A DNA stretch of 11,048 bases, from positions 1-11,048 of the forward strand of contig JAGXNZ010000005.1 in the NCBI GenBank assembly GCA_019894655.1, read 5' to 3'. This stretch comes from Promethearchaeota archaeon. Its GTDB lineage: Archaea; Asgardarchaeota; Lokiarchaeia; Sigynarchaeales; SOKP01. A program made the translations under genes and the position numbers. Every line of letters starts with the position of its first letter. Positions within the stretch are counted from its first letter, which is position 1. The notes below the pieces were generated by a model. It ran no database searches. It had not been told where the DNA came from and was given only the letters and a program-made list of their open reading frames with translations. Of the stretch, positions 1-6,623 are shown one piece after another.

Positions 1-518
1 GCTATAGCCATATTTAAAGCAGCAATGGCCAGCTTTGGAGATAAGGTTTAACCTATAGCATAACCTACTATCTTTCGGGAATAGATATCTATAATGGCGG
101 CGAGATAGACAAAACCGTTAAGTATCCTGATATAGGTGATATCAGCACACCAGACTTGATTAATACCGGTAATCTCTTTATCTTTGATCAAATTAGAGTA
201 TATTTTATTATTGTGTTTGCTATTGGTAGTAGTAATATATTTGCGTTTTATTCTACTTTGTATACCTAATTCCTTCATTATCTTTAATACCTTCTTATGA
301 TTTACTATTAGCTTATCCCTTCTTAATTGAGCGGTTATTCTTCTATAACCATAATAGGGATGTTCCCGGGAGATATCCTCTATCTTCTTTCTAATCCTTA
401 ATTCTTTTTTCTTTTTATTTATATTTATTTTTGGCTGGTAATAAAGGGTAGCTCTTTTTATACCCATTAGTCTGCAGCCTTCTTTGATGGATTTAAATAG
501 GAACCGGTACAAGCACAA
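1..518 (-). pseudogene. IS3-family transposase OrfB, N-terminal part, interrupted
   Basis: This is the N-terminal part of an IS3-family OrfB (DDE transposase). The reading frame from 518 gives a helix-turn-helix/HTH_21-like region with the hallmark HPYYGYRRI (about residues 53-61). The start of the rve integrase core follows: WCADITYI, whose Asp126 would be the first catalytic acid, then AAIIDIYSRKIVGY. Right after GYAIG a TAA stop (48-50) interrupts the frame. Beyond it the same frame continues to the window edge as TLSPKLAIAALNMAI, which is the expected family sequence, so this is a nonsense mutation and not a natural end. The second Asp and the Glu of the DDE triad would lie outside the window. 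No OrfA is found upstream; instead an opposite-strand OrfB fragment begins at about 513. The element is inactive as seen. IS3 assignment is secure; subgroup is not determined. Confidence 0.9.
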
Positions 519-627
519 AGAGACATCTTTGAATACATTAAAATATTTTACTAACAGAGAAAGATTACATTCTTCTCTCGGCTATTACAGTCCAGAGGAA
601 TATGAGAAAATGATCAGGGTATCTTAA
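513..627 (+). pseudogene. IS3-family OrfB, C-terminal fragment, frameshifted, opposite orientation
   Basis: On the plus strand, bases 513-560 read AQRDIFEYIKIFY, then a stop. With one extra T skipped at about 561-562 the protein continues as NRERLHSSLGYYSPEEYE and ends at the TAA at 625-627. This is the characteristic tail of IS3 OrfB (IFEYI..FYN..R.HSSLGY.SP..fE). It therefore carries at least one frameshift. It is transcribed toward dctM, opposite to the N-terminal OrfB fragment at 1-518. The two fragments meet at roughly 500-512, with the missing middle of OrfB absent between them. They cannot be one intact gene; an inversion or a deletion between two inverted copies is the simplest reading. 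Too short and broken to appear as an ORF call. Confidence 0.85.
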
Positions 628-629
628 CT

Positions 630-660
630 AAGTGCCCGTTTTATCGGGGGAAGACCAGAC
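630..660 (+). repeat. Probable right terminal inverted repeat of the IS3-family element
   Basis: The stretch beginning AGTGCCCGTTTTATCGGG and continuing to about 658 follows the OrfB stop by 3 nt. That is where an IS3-family right end is expected, and the GC-rich CCCG/CGGG block stands out in AT-rich DNA. The stop codon of dctM lies about 7 nt further on (667-669). The matching left end is not in the window, so the exact boundary and any target duplication cannot be fixed. Confidence 0.55.
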
Positions 661-666
661 CAAACC

Positions 667-1950
667 TTATCCAAAAAGTAAACAAGGAAGAAAGAGCACT
701 ATTGCAGGAAAATAAATTATTATTAACCAAGATATGACTAAAGGAATGTAATATGGCACGATTGCTTTAGAAATTTCCATTACGCTAATATGTGTAAAAT
801 CACTTAATACAAATAAAACAGCTCCGATAGGTGGAGTAACAACACCAATCATTACTCCGGTAACTAAGAAAACTCCAAGATGAACTAAATCAATATTTAA
901 CACGCTAGCTAATCCGACTAATATTGGTGCTATTATAATTAAACTTGCAGTTGCTGTTAAGACTGTACCCATTGCTAAAATTAATAAAGCAAACAAAAAA
1001 AGAATCAATATTTTACTTGAAGTAAAAATCATTATAGCACTAATTGTTATTTGAGGTATTTGTGAAATAGTGACTATCCAAGAAAAAACTAAAGCTGCAC
1101 CTAAAAGAAACATAATCATGGCTGTGGAATACATAGCGTCCTTAAAAGCTATAATAACTTTTTTTATTGAAAATTTTCTATTAATTAACGAAAGTACTAT
1201 TGCATATAAAACAGCTATTGCCCCAGCTTCTGTTGGGGTAAATCTCCCAGTTAGTATTCCTCCAATTATTATGACTGGTAAAAGTAATGCAAAAAAAGCC
1301 GATTTTAGTTCACTTAATAACTCCTTTAATGAAGGTTTTGGATCTCTGGGAAACTTTGAAGGGGTTTTTATTGCCAGATAGAAACTCATTATCATTAGTA
1401 ATATACCAATTAAAATTCCGGGCAATAATCCACCTATAAACAATCTTAAAATTGATTCTTCTGCGATAATTCCATATATTACTAATGGAATACTCGGTGG
1501 GATAATTGGCCCTATAACAGCCGAGGCAGCAGTAATACCACAACTAGCCCCCATGTCATAATTAGCTTCACTCATTGCTTGTATCTCAATTCTCCCTAAT
1601 CCCCCTGCATCTGCAACTGCCGAACCTGACATTCCAGCAAATATCATACTTGATAAAATATTTACCTGCGCTAGACCTCCTGGAATAAATCCAATGAGTT
1701 TTCTAGCAAAGTTAAAAATTAGAGATGTAGCCCCAGTGTTGTTTAGAATTTCGGCCGTTAATATATAAAAAGGGATTGCTAAAAAAGTTGGAGATGTTAG
1801 GGGGTCAAAAAGTCGCATAGCAACCACACTTAATGGTATTCCTGCCATAAATAGATAAATAAAACTAGGTAGTATCATTGAAAAAGCAATTGGAACTCCT
1901 ATTATCAGTAAGACAACGAAGGTACTAAAAAAACTAATTATTGGAATCAT
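667..1950 (-). CDS. dctM: TRAP transporter large permease subunit DctM
   Basis: Inner-membrane large subunit of a tripartite ATP-independent periplasmic (TRAP) transporter. It forms the transport channel driven by a Na+ or H+ gradient, taking substrate delivered by DctP. The 427-residue protein is full length for the family and almost entirely hydrophobic, consistent with about 12 membrane segments. Family-typical blocks are FAGMSGSAVAD (104-114) and GPIIPPSIPLVIYG (147-160), with a matching second-half block near VTPPIGAVLFVLSD. The start ATG overlaps the end of dctQ by 17 nt, indicating translational coupling; a GAGG lies 12 nt upstream of it. The C-terminus (IVLFLPCLLFG) looks complete although an IS3 end lies about 7 nt past the stop. 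Substrate cannot be read from this subunit. Confidence 0.95.
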   Translation of the reverse strand: MIPIISFFSTFVVLLIIGVPIAFSMILPSFIYLFMAGIPLSVVAMRLFDPLTSPTFLAIPFYILTAEILNNTGATSLIFNFARKLIGFIPGGLAQVNILSSMIFAGMSGSAVADAGGLGRIEIQAMSEANYDMGASCGITAASAVIGPIIPPSIPLVIYGIIAEESILRLFIGGLLPGILIGILLMIMSFYLAIKTPSKFPRDPKPSLKELLSELKSAFFALLLPVIIIGGILTGRFTPTEAGAIAVLYAIVLSLINRKFSIKKVIIAFKDAMYSTAMIMFLLGAALVFSWIVTISQIPQITISAIMIFTSSKILILFLFALLILAMGTVLTATASLIIIAPILVGLASVLNIDLVHLGVFLVTGVMIGVVTPPIGAVLFVLSDFTHISVMEISKAIVPYYIPLVISWLIIIYFPAIVLFLPCLLFG

Positions 1951-2464
1951 TTTTTACTACATCCTCAAAAATTAGACTAAAAAACGCATAAATGATTATT
2001 AAAAAAAAACCTACACCGATAATAATAGTTGCATGACCTCTTGTAATAAATGGTATGGTTATAAAACTTGTTCCTATTAGCCTTTTCGACAAAGTAATTA
2101 CTTGAGCTATCACTAACAAAGAAGTGAAAATTATAATTAATTTAATAATAATTTGTATGATTTTCTTTTTTGATTTTGAAAACTTTTTGTAGAAATCCAA
2201 AGCTACATGTCTATTTTGTTTGAAAACAGCAGATGCCCCCATATATGTTAAACATAAACTGCATAATGTAACACTTTCCCAAATCCAGGGGAATAGCCCT
2301 CCCCTGCCTAGAATATCTCGAGAAAAAATCTGTAAAATCATAAGTAATACCGCGATAAATAATAATGAAGTAGCTACAAATTCAGTAATTAGATTAATTT
2401 TATTTAAACTATGAATAATAAAACCTTTAATTTTAAAAAAATTGATAAAACAAATTTTCTCCAT
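1934..2464 (-). CDS. dctQ: TRAP transporter small permease subunit DctQ
   Basis: Small membrane subunit of the TRAP transporter, which pairs with DctM. At 176 residues it has the usual four hydrophobic segments (about 26-46, 62-80, 103-123 and 144-166). It carries the family signature QIFSRDILGRG (45-55) before a W-x-W-E motif (WIWESV, 60-65) and RHVALDFY (85-92). The first 20 residues are a somewhat long, lysine-rich cytoplasmic leader. The ATG has a GGGAG only 4 nt upstream, so a start slightly further in is possible but no better candidate is obvious. The gene lies 100 nt after dctP, across a strong hairpin, and overlaps dctM by 17 nt. Confidence 0.93.
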   Translation of the reverse strand: MEKICFINFFKIKGFIIHSLNKINLITEFVATSLLFIAVLLMILQIFSRDILGRGGLFPWIWESVTLCSLCLTYMGASAVFKQNRHVALDFYKKFSKSKKKIIQIIIKLIIIFTSLLVIAQVITLSKRLIGTSFITIPFITRGHATIIIGVGFFLIIIYAFFSLIFEDVVKNDSNN

Positions 2465-2513
2465 AGATCTCCCTAACCCTAAGGTTTGATATTATTTTAA
2501 TATAAAGAATATT

Positions 2514-2553
2514 ATATGTTATGCGACAGTATCATTACTGTCGCATAACATAT
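2514..2553 (-). repeat. 18-bp perfect hairpin between dctP and dctQ
   Basis: Arms at 2514-2531 and 2536-2553 are perfect reverse complements (18 bp, core TGTTATGCGACAG) around a 4-nt loop, TCAT. It lies 11 nt past the dctP stop in the transcript. It is not followed by a U-run on the minus strand, so it does not look like a classical intrinsic terminator. A likely role is protection of the dctP 3' end or partial attenuation, giving more binding protein than permease, as described for other binding-protein operons. The role is inference; the palindrome is directly visible. Confidence 0.85.
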
Positions 2554-2564
2554 TATTTCCAGGG

Positions 2565-3560
2565 TTACATATTTTGAATTTTTTCAAATAAACCTTCAGG
2601 CAATTGACCTTTCTCTTCCGATTTTTTTGCGATCTCTAAAATTTTCTTCATCCAAACCTCTTTATCTATTTCATAAAATTTTGCACCCTCCTGAGTCATT
2701 TTTGCTTTATCTGCTTCCCACACTTTACCTACTTCATCAGTAAACCAAACAAGAGCTTCTGTGGCACATGAAGCCATAATTTGTTGAAGCTCTGGTGGAA
2801 GCTTTTCCCAATGTATCCTGCTAACTAAAATACTAACAAAATCAAAAGTGTGGCCAGTTAAGGTAATATGAGGTGCTACCTCATAAAATTTCATCGAATA
2901 TAGCGATGTAGCAGGTCCATCGGCTCCATCAAGCAGCCCCGTTGCAATTGATGTTGCAACCTCCTGCCATGGAACTATTGATATATCTGCCCCCAAATCT
3001 CCCCATGTTTCAACTTGAACCTTAACATCAGGCATCCTTAATTTTACCCCTTTTAAATCTTCTGGAGTAATAATTCCCTTTGTTTTAGTATATAAATGTC
3101 TCGGCAATCTAAAACCATTATCTGCAAGAATATTTATTCCTTTCGTTTCATAAGTTTTTTTCTTGAGTTCAATATACCATTCAGATTTTTGTATCCTTGC
3201 CAAATGCTCATTATCTCTTATCGCATAAGGAAAAGAAAGCACATCCAACTCTGGTGTTAATCTTGTAAGCCAATTGGATGTATCAACAGCTACTTCAATT
3301 TCTCCTGCTTGAAGCATTTCTAACACAGCTAACGAATTACCTAATTGTCCGGACGGATAATAGGTTAATTTAATTTCTCCATTACTTTTTTCATTTACAA
3401 GATCTACAAAATGGTCTACAGTTCTACTTTCTAACTGATCAGGAGCCCAATTACTAGAAACTTTCCAATTAAATGTTGCTGAAAATGAAGAAGTTACACA
3501 TAAAAGAAAAAACAAAGAAAATATTAAAGTAAATACAAATAATAATTTACACTTTTTCAT
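2565..3560 (-). CDS. dctP: TRAP transporter substrate-binding protein DctP
   Basis: Extracytoplasmic solute receptor of the TRAP system. It captures a carboxylate-containing substrate and hands it to DctQM. The 331-residue protein has a signal peptide (1-27 or 28: MKKCKLL start, hydrophobic core, SFSA cleavage region). Family features are WAPDQLESR (39-47), LVNEKSNGEIKLTYYPSGQLG (54-74, split across the first beta elements), the conserved arginine of KLRMP (Arg175) that normally salt-bridges the substrate carboxylate, and GLLDGADGP (208-216). Arg151 in GFRLPRHL may also line the site. A Cys at 21 is preceded by FLL, not a proper lipobox, so I read it as a soluble periplasmic protein. GGAG lies 8 nt before the ATG. 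It is first in the dctPQM operon. The acid transported is unknown; the neighbouring sugar-acid enzymes make a sugar acid or similar hydroxy acid plausible. Confidence 0.93.
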   Translation of the reverse strand: MKKCKLLFVFTLIFSLFFLLCVTSSFSATFNWKVSSNWAPDQLESRTVDHFVDLVNEKSNGEIKLTYYPSGQLGNSLAVLEMLQAGEIEVAVDTSNWLTRLTPELDVLSFPYAIRDNEHLARIQKSEWYIELKKKTYETKGINILADNGFRLPRHLYTKTKGIITPEDLKGVKLRMPDVKVQVETWGDLGADISIVPWQEVATSIATGLLDGADGPATSLYSMKFYEVAPHITLTGHTFDFVSILVSRIHWEKLPPELQQIMASCATEALVWFTDEVGKVWEADKAKMTQEGAKFYEIDKEVWMKKILEIAKKSEEKGQLPEGLFEKIQNM

Positions 3561-3986
3561 TCTAATTTCTCCTTCTCTTTTTAAATTTTAAAAATCCTTA
3601 ATTTTTAATTACAAAAATAGATGATCTCAAATACTTAATTTTGATCACACCACTTCATAATTTTAATTTCATTCTCCCAAATGAATCAAAAGTCAAATTT
3701 ATTCATGTTCCCCACCCCCTTATATTTTTATTATTTTTAATGCTATTCCAAATTACTTTTAAAACGGTCAAATACTCCAAATCCTTTATGTTTTTTATAA
3801 TCCTTAATTTTATATTACTGTGTTATACTTGCCAACATGTTTTCAAAGCTAATTCAATAGATTCTCCTTCAATATCTGTTAATATTGGTATCTTGCCACG
3901 ATTTAAAAAAAGTACTTGTTTTTAGGTTGGCATTCATATTTTTAAAATTTATTTTACCAAAAAATTGTCCGGAAAGCAAAAGTTGT

Positions 3987-4005
3987 GAATATTATTATAA
4001 TATTC
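3987..4005. repeat. 19-nt AT-rich perfect palindrome
   Basis: GAATATTAT and ATAATATTC flank a single central T. It lies about 430 nt upstream of dctP. It could be a regulator site, but AT-only palindromes of this size are not rare in such sequence. The palindrome is seen; function is unknown. Confidence 0.4.
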
Positions 4006-4136
4006 TAAATACTTTACCAAAAAGCGCTATTGATTTATCAAAGATAGATCTATAGAGGTCGTGATGTCTGTTTATTTTATTAACATTAGGAGTTTACTAT
4101 GCCTTGATATTTATTTTTTAGTTTTTATTTATGCAA

Positions 4137-4147
4137 TTGTACGACCA
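4137..4147. promoter_or_regulatory. Possible FadR-family operator upstream of dctP
   Basis: TTGTACGACCA fits the FadR-subfamily consensus TNGTNNNACNA on both strands. The window's own FadR-type regulator sits two genes upstream, and a second match lies at its promoter. It is about 580 nt from the dctP start, which is far, and a chance match in 740 nt is possible (about one in five). Confidence 0.35.
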
Positions 4148-4300
4148 CATTTTTACAAGTGTAGCTTTTATGAGTAGTATTCTGCTAGGTTTATCTATAT
4201 ACCTTAAAGTATAGCCTTTATGCCCTTTTAGGCAGCCAATTACTTTTCCTACTTTCTCTATACAAGGTTTGTGGTTTATTGAAATCATTGCTGGAACGGT

Positions 4301-5446
4301 TTATCTTTTATAATGCCCGTATTTATTAAGTGCCGCTAACATGGCCACTATATTCTCTGGTGGTACATCTTCCTGAATGTTATGTACTGCAGCAAAAACA
4401 AAGCCACCCCCGGGGGCAAGGTCGTCGATACGTTTTTTAACCTCATCTTCAATTTCCTGTTTCGTCCCATGTGGTAACACCTTCTGAGTATCAATTCCAC
4501 CACCCCAGAATACTAAATCCTTGCCAAACTCCTGTTTCAACCTGGCCGTATCCATCTTCGCTGCACTAAACTGTACTGGATTCAGAATATCAACTCCGGT
4601 TTCAATTAAATCCGGAATGAAGTCATATATAGAACCATCGGAATGAAATAATACCTTTACATCTGCCCTCTGTTTTATAAAACTAAATAGTTTTTTCTGT
4701 CTTGGTTTAATAAAACGACGGTACATATCCTTAGATATAAATGTCGCATCCTGGGTACCGAGATCATCCGGTTCACATACAACATCAACCATATCTCCAA
4801 TCTGTTCAAGTAAGTGATCCCAGAATTCAATCTTAAGCTCTAAATAACGCTCGAGATATTCCTCAACCTTTTTCTGTTCTAAAGCAAGCATACTAAACCA
4901 CCGTTCATATCCAAAAAGTTGCGCTCCCATCTGCAAAAAACCATTACCCATAGTATGGGAGAATACCAGTGCGGCATCATTTTTCTCTTTATAATGTTCG
5001 GCTTCTTTTTTTAATCCTAAGAACCGTTTCGGATCTGTTGGATCGGGCCATTTATAATCCTTGAGCTCTATATCAGCAAGTGGGAAACCAACTAAGTCAT
5101 AATATAAACCTTTATCCTTGGGTTTTTTATATTTCTTCCCCCATTCATCAACAAACCAATAATGATCTGATTCTTCCTTAATGTTGTGAATTAGGTCCGT
5201 ATCTTTTTCTCTTCCGATGAGCCTAACATCAATTCCTAGTTTTTTATAGACAAGCTCATCCACAAAAGCCAGCTGGGACGATAGTTTGGAGAGTTTAATA
5301 TCCTTGCATTTAATCTCCAGATATTTAAGCAGATTTTGATATGCTATAACATTTATTCCACAGGCAGCGCATGCACCGATGTCAAGAGGAACCCGATCTG
5401 GTTCTTGATGTGCAAGGGCAATTAAAACACGCTCTCTACCAGTCAT
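4301..5446 (-). CDS. Uroporphyrinogen decarboxylase (UroD)-family protein, function unassigned
   Basis: A 381-residue member of the UroD superfamily (TIM barrel), the group that includes corrinoid methyltransferases such as MtaA and CmuA. The N-terminus TGRERVLIALAHQEPDRVP (2-20) is the typical opening; DDLGTQ (227-232), MYRRFIKPR (241-249), FWGGGIDTQ (313-321) and VHNIQEDVPPENI (354-366) are family blocks. Where methyltransferase members have a zinc-binding His-x-Cys, this one has H268-S-D-G with no Cys, so MtaA-type thiol-methyl transfer by the same site is doubtful. I chose ATG at 5446: it has GGGGGAG 6 nt upstream and starts exactly where relatives do. An upstream TTG at 5461 would overlap that ribosome site. 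It overlaps the regulator's end by 11 nt, so the two are coupled. True heme-pathway UroD is unlikely given the sequence and sugar-acid context. Confidence 0.88.
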   Translation of the reverse strand: MTGRERVLIALAHQEPDRVPLDIGACAACGINVIAYQNLLKYLEIKCKDIKLSKLSSQLAFVDELVYKKLGIDVRLIGREKDTDLIHNIKEESDHYWFVDEWGKKYKKPKDKGLYYDLVGFPLADIELKDYKWPDPTDPKRFLGLKKEAEHYKEKNDAALVFSHTMGNGFLQMGAQLFGYERWFSMLALEQKKVEEYLERYLELKIEFWDHLLEQIGDMVDVVCEPDDLGTQDATFISKDMYRRFIKPRQKKLFSFIKQRADVKVLFHSDGSIYDFIPDLIETGVDILNPVQFSAAKMDTARLKQEFGKDLVFWGGGIDTQKVLPHGTKQEIEDEVKKRIDDLAPGGGFVFAAVHNIQEDVPPENIVAMLAALNKYGHYKR

Positions 5447-6127
5447 TTCTTTCTCCCCCAACTAAATGATCATACATTTTATTACCGGCTCCTTTGCTAT
5501 CTTTGTTTTTAATAGCGTTAAAAATCCCATTATGCTCTTCAAAATACTTCTGTGGATGACCGGAAATGCTCCAACTTTTCTCCTTCAAATTTACCCAGAG
5601 CTTTTCCTTTAATAGGTCAGTCAGGTAGATCATCATGGGAAAAAGGGGGTTATTATGAGCTGCCCTAGCTATATTAATGTGAAATTCTCTATCAAATTCC
5701 ATTATCTCAGGAATGTTCGTCGTAGCGTCCTTCATTTTATTCAAGGACCCCTGAATAGTAGCTACCTCTTCCTCGGTAGCCTTTTTGGCGGCAAGACCGA
5801 CAATCTCGGTTTCCACTACCTTTCTTGTCTCCAATATATCAAAAGGGCTCTCCTCTTCCTCAAGCTCCCTAAATTTTTGCTCATACAAAGGAAAGTTAAA
5901 ATTATCCTTGATGAAATTACCCTTACCTCCCCTACTCTCTGTTATTCCTAAAATTTCTAGAGCGCTCAACGCTTCCCTCACCGAAGGACGAGAAGTTCCA
6001 AACTCTTCTACTAGAACTTGTTCCGGAGGAAGTTATCCCCTGGTTTTAATCTACCCTCTTTTATTAAATCTCGAACTTGTTCAACTATTTTCATATAAAC
6101 TTTTTTAGTTTGAACTTTGTTAAACAC
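5436..6127 (-). pseudogene. GntR-family (FadR subfamily) regulator, split by a 1-nt frameshift
   Basis: A ligand-sensing transcriptional regulator, probably local. Starting from GTG at 6125-6127 (AAGGAA 7 nt upstream), the protein opens MFNKVQTKKVYMKIVEQVRD and runs to LKPGDN. One base is then missing at about 6030-6036; in the next frame it resumes LPPEQVLVEEFGTSRPSVREA (split here at the winged helix-turn-helix) and continues LSALEILGITESRGGKGNFI. The FCD domain follows with its metal ligands visible: D-x3-H in FDREFH, His in EEHNGIF and His in YDHLVG. Without the missing base the protein would be 230 residues, normal for the subfamily. As written, translation from the real start ends at TAG after about 27 codons. 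It is either a recent mutation or a sequencing or assembly error. Its 3' end overlaps the UroD-like gene by 11 nt. Confidence 0.9.
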
Positions 6128-6169
6128 TGAGAAGTTCCTTTTTATAAATTATATGTTCTATTAGTAATA

Positions 6170-6180
6170 TTGTTTGACAA
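6170..6180. promoter_or_regulatory. Probable FadR-family operator at the regulator promoter
   Basis: TTGTTTGACAA matches TNGTNNNACNA, the FadR-subfamily half-site arrangement, with TTGT/ACAA arms. It lies just downstream of the -10 box, at about +4 to +14 of the predicted transcript, an ideal place for repression. Autoregulation by the adjacent GntR protein is inferred. Confidence 0.6.
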
Positions 6181-6190
6181 GTTAAATGAT

Positions 6191-6219
6191 ATTATATATA
6201 CAAAACAATATAATGTCAA
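6191..6219 (-). promoter_or_regulatory. Consensus sigma70-type promoter of the regulator/UroD-like operon
   Basis: On the minus strand TTGACA (6219-6214) and TATAAT (6196-6191) are separated by exactly 17 nt: both hexamers match the consensus perfectly. Predicted start of transcription is near 6184, giving a leader of about 57 nt to the GTG at 6127. Such a perfect promoter implies that it is held down by a repressor; the operator-like palindrome sits right behind it. Confidence 0.8.
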
Positions 6220-6559
6220 ATTATTTTATTTTCTGAGAGCTACTTTCAACTATCAAACACTTATATTCTTCCGTAATATAATAGCATAAACTGCCAAGTT
6301 TATAGTCCGAATATTTTTGTTAAACTTGGAATTATTGGCTAGTTTATTTATGGTTAGTCTTCAAACTTCTAGTTAGGACACAATAAGTAAATTGCAATTG
6401 TATCTGACTATTCCATTAGAAAGTTGCCAAAATTATTCACTTATACATCAAGAACATAATTTATTTTTTCAATTATATTTTAATATCATTTCTTTTTAAT
6501 GTTCTAAGGGTATCAAAGCACACAAGGATTGATGCCAATATATTGCTAAAATATTATTT

Positions 6560-6604
6560 ATCCACGAGCAAATCCGTGGTTTTCTGCCATACTGGTTAAT
6601 AAAA
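6560..6604 (-). mobile_element. Orphan relic of the IS200/IS605-type end
   Basis: On the minus strand, TTTTATTAACC (6604-6594) is followed by GCAGAA and a small hairpin with arms CCACG/CGTGG (6579-6575 and 6566-6562). The same order, spacing and much of the sequence occur without gaps at 9618-9575, immediately upstream of the IS200-like tnpA. The hairpin arms differ in sequence but keep pairing, as expected for the subterminal hairpin recognised by IS200/IS605 transposases. No tnpA follows here. It lies 19 nt after the dehydratase stop. It may be a solo end left by a deletion, or a small non-autonomous element. Confidence 0.6.
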
Positions 6605-6623
6605 TTATTTTGTGGTAGTAATA

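Larger units (their letters stand above)
3561..4300. other. 740-bp non-coding interval between the UroD-like gene and dctP
   Basis: No convincing gene. It must hold the dctP promoter. One weak candidate on the minus strand is TTGATT (3684-3689), 18 nt, TAAAAT (3660-3665), but in DNA this AT-rich it could be chance. Other items are a 19-nt palindrome (3987-4005), a FadR-type operator-like site (4137-4147), an 11-nt direct repeat TTTACCAAAAA (about 3951 and 4014), and a small minus-strand ORF of 56 codons at 4118-4288 without a ribosome-binding site. A minus-strand frame at about 3840-3925 reads GKIPILTDIEGESIELALK and looks protein-like, possibly the relic of a lost gene, but I cannot assign it. 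No clear terminator follows the UroD-like gene. Confidence 0.6.
6128..6623. other. 496-bp interval between the dehydratase and the regulator
   Basis: No gene is seen. From left to right it holds the regulator leader, the operator-like palindrome and the consensus promoter (6170-6219). Next is a 9-bp inverted repeat with an 18-nt loop (CCAAGTTTA 6294-6302, TAAACTTGG 6321-6329), not followed by a T-run in either direction. An IS200-type end relic (about 6560-6604) lies just after the dehydratase stop. The stretch 6330-6555 is plain AT-rich sequence in which I recognise nothing; it could contain further decayed IS sequence. Confidence 0.6.

Noticed and set aside
1070..2414. Plus-strand and alternate-frame ORFs within dctM and dctQ
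   Set aside because: Antisense or out-of-frame shadows of clearly coding membrane-protein genes.
2514..2553. Hairpin as an intrinsic terminator
   Set aside because: No U-run follows it on the transcribed strand, and dctQM downstream have no other visible promoter in the 50-nt remainder.
3498..3501. Cys21 of DctP as a lipoprotein cleavage site
   Set aside because: Preceded by FLL rather than a small residue at -1; the SFSA site a few residues later fits ordinary signal peptidase better.
3641..3925. 94-codon plus-strand ORF in the gap upstream of dctP
   Set aside because: Hydrophobic, low-complexity AT-driven composition, no ribosome-binding site, no family resemblance, and it overlaps the region where the dctP promoter should be.
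4118..4288. 56-codon minus-strand ORF after the UroD-like gene
   Set aside because: No ribosome-binding site and no recognisable family; kept only as a possible relic in the gap description.
4261..4303. A third IS200-type end after the UroD-like stop codon
   Set aside because: Only scattered identity to the 45-nt unit (AAACC and similar), no TTTTATTAACC and no conserved hairpin.
6294..6329. 9-bp inverted repeat as terminator of the dehydratase transcript
   Set aside because: Loop is 18 nt and no T-run follows on the minus strand; could be chance in AT-rich DNA.
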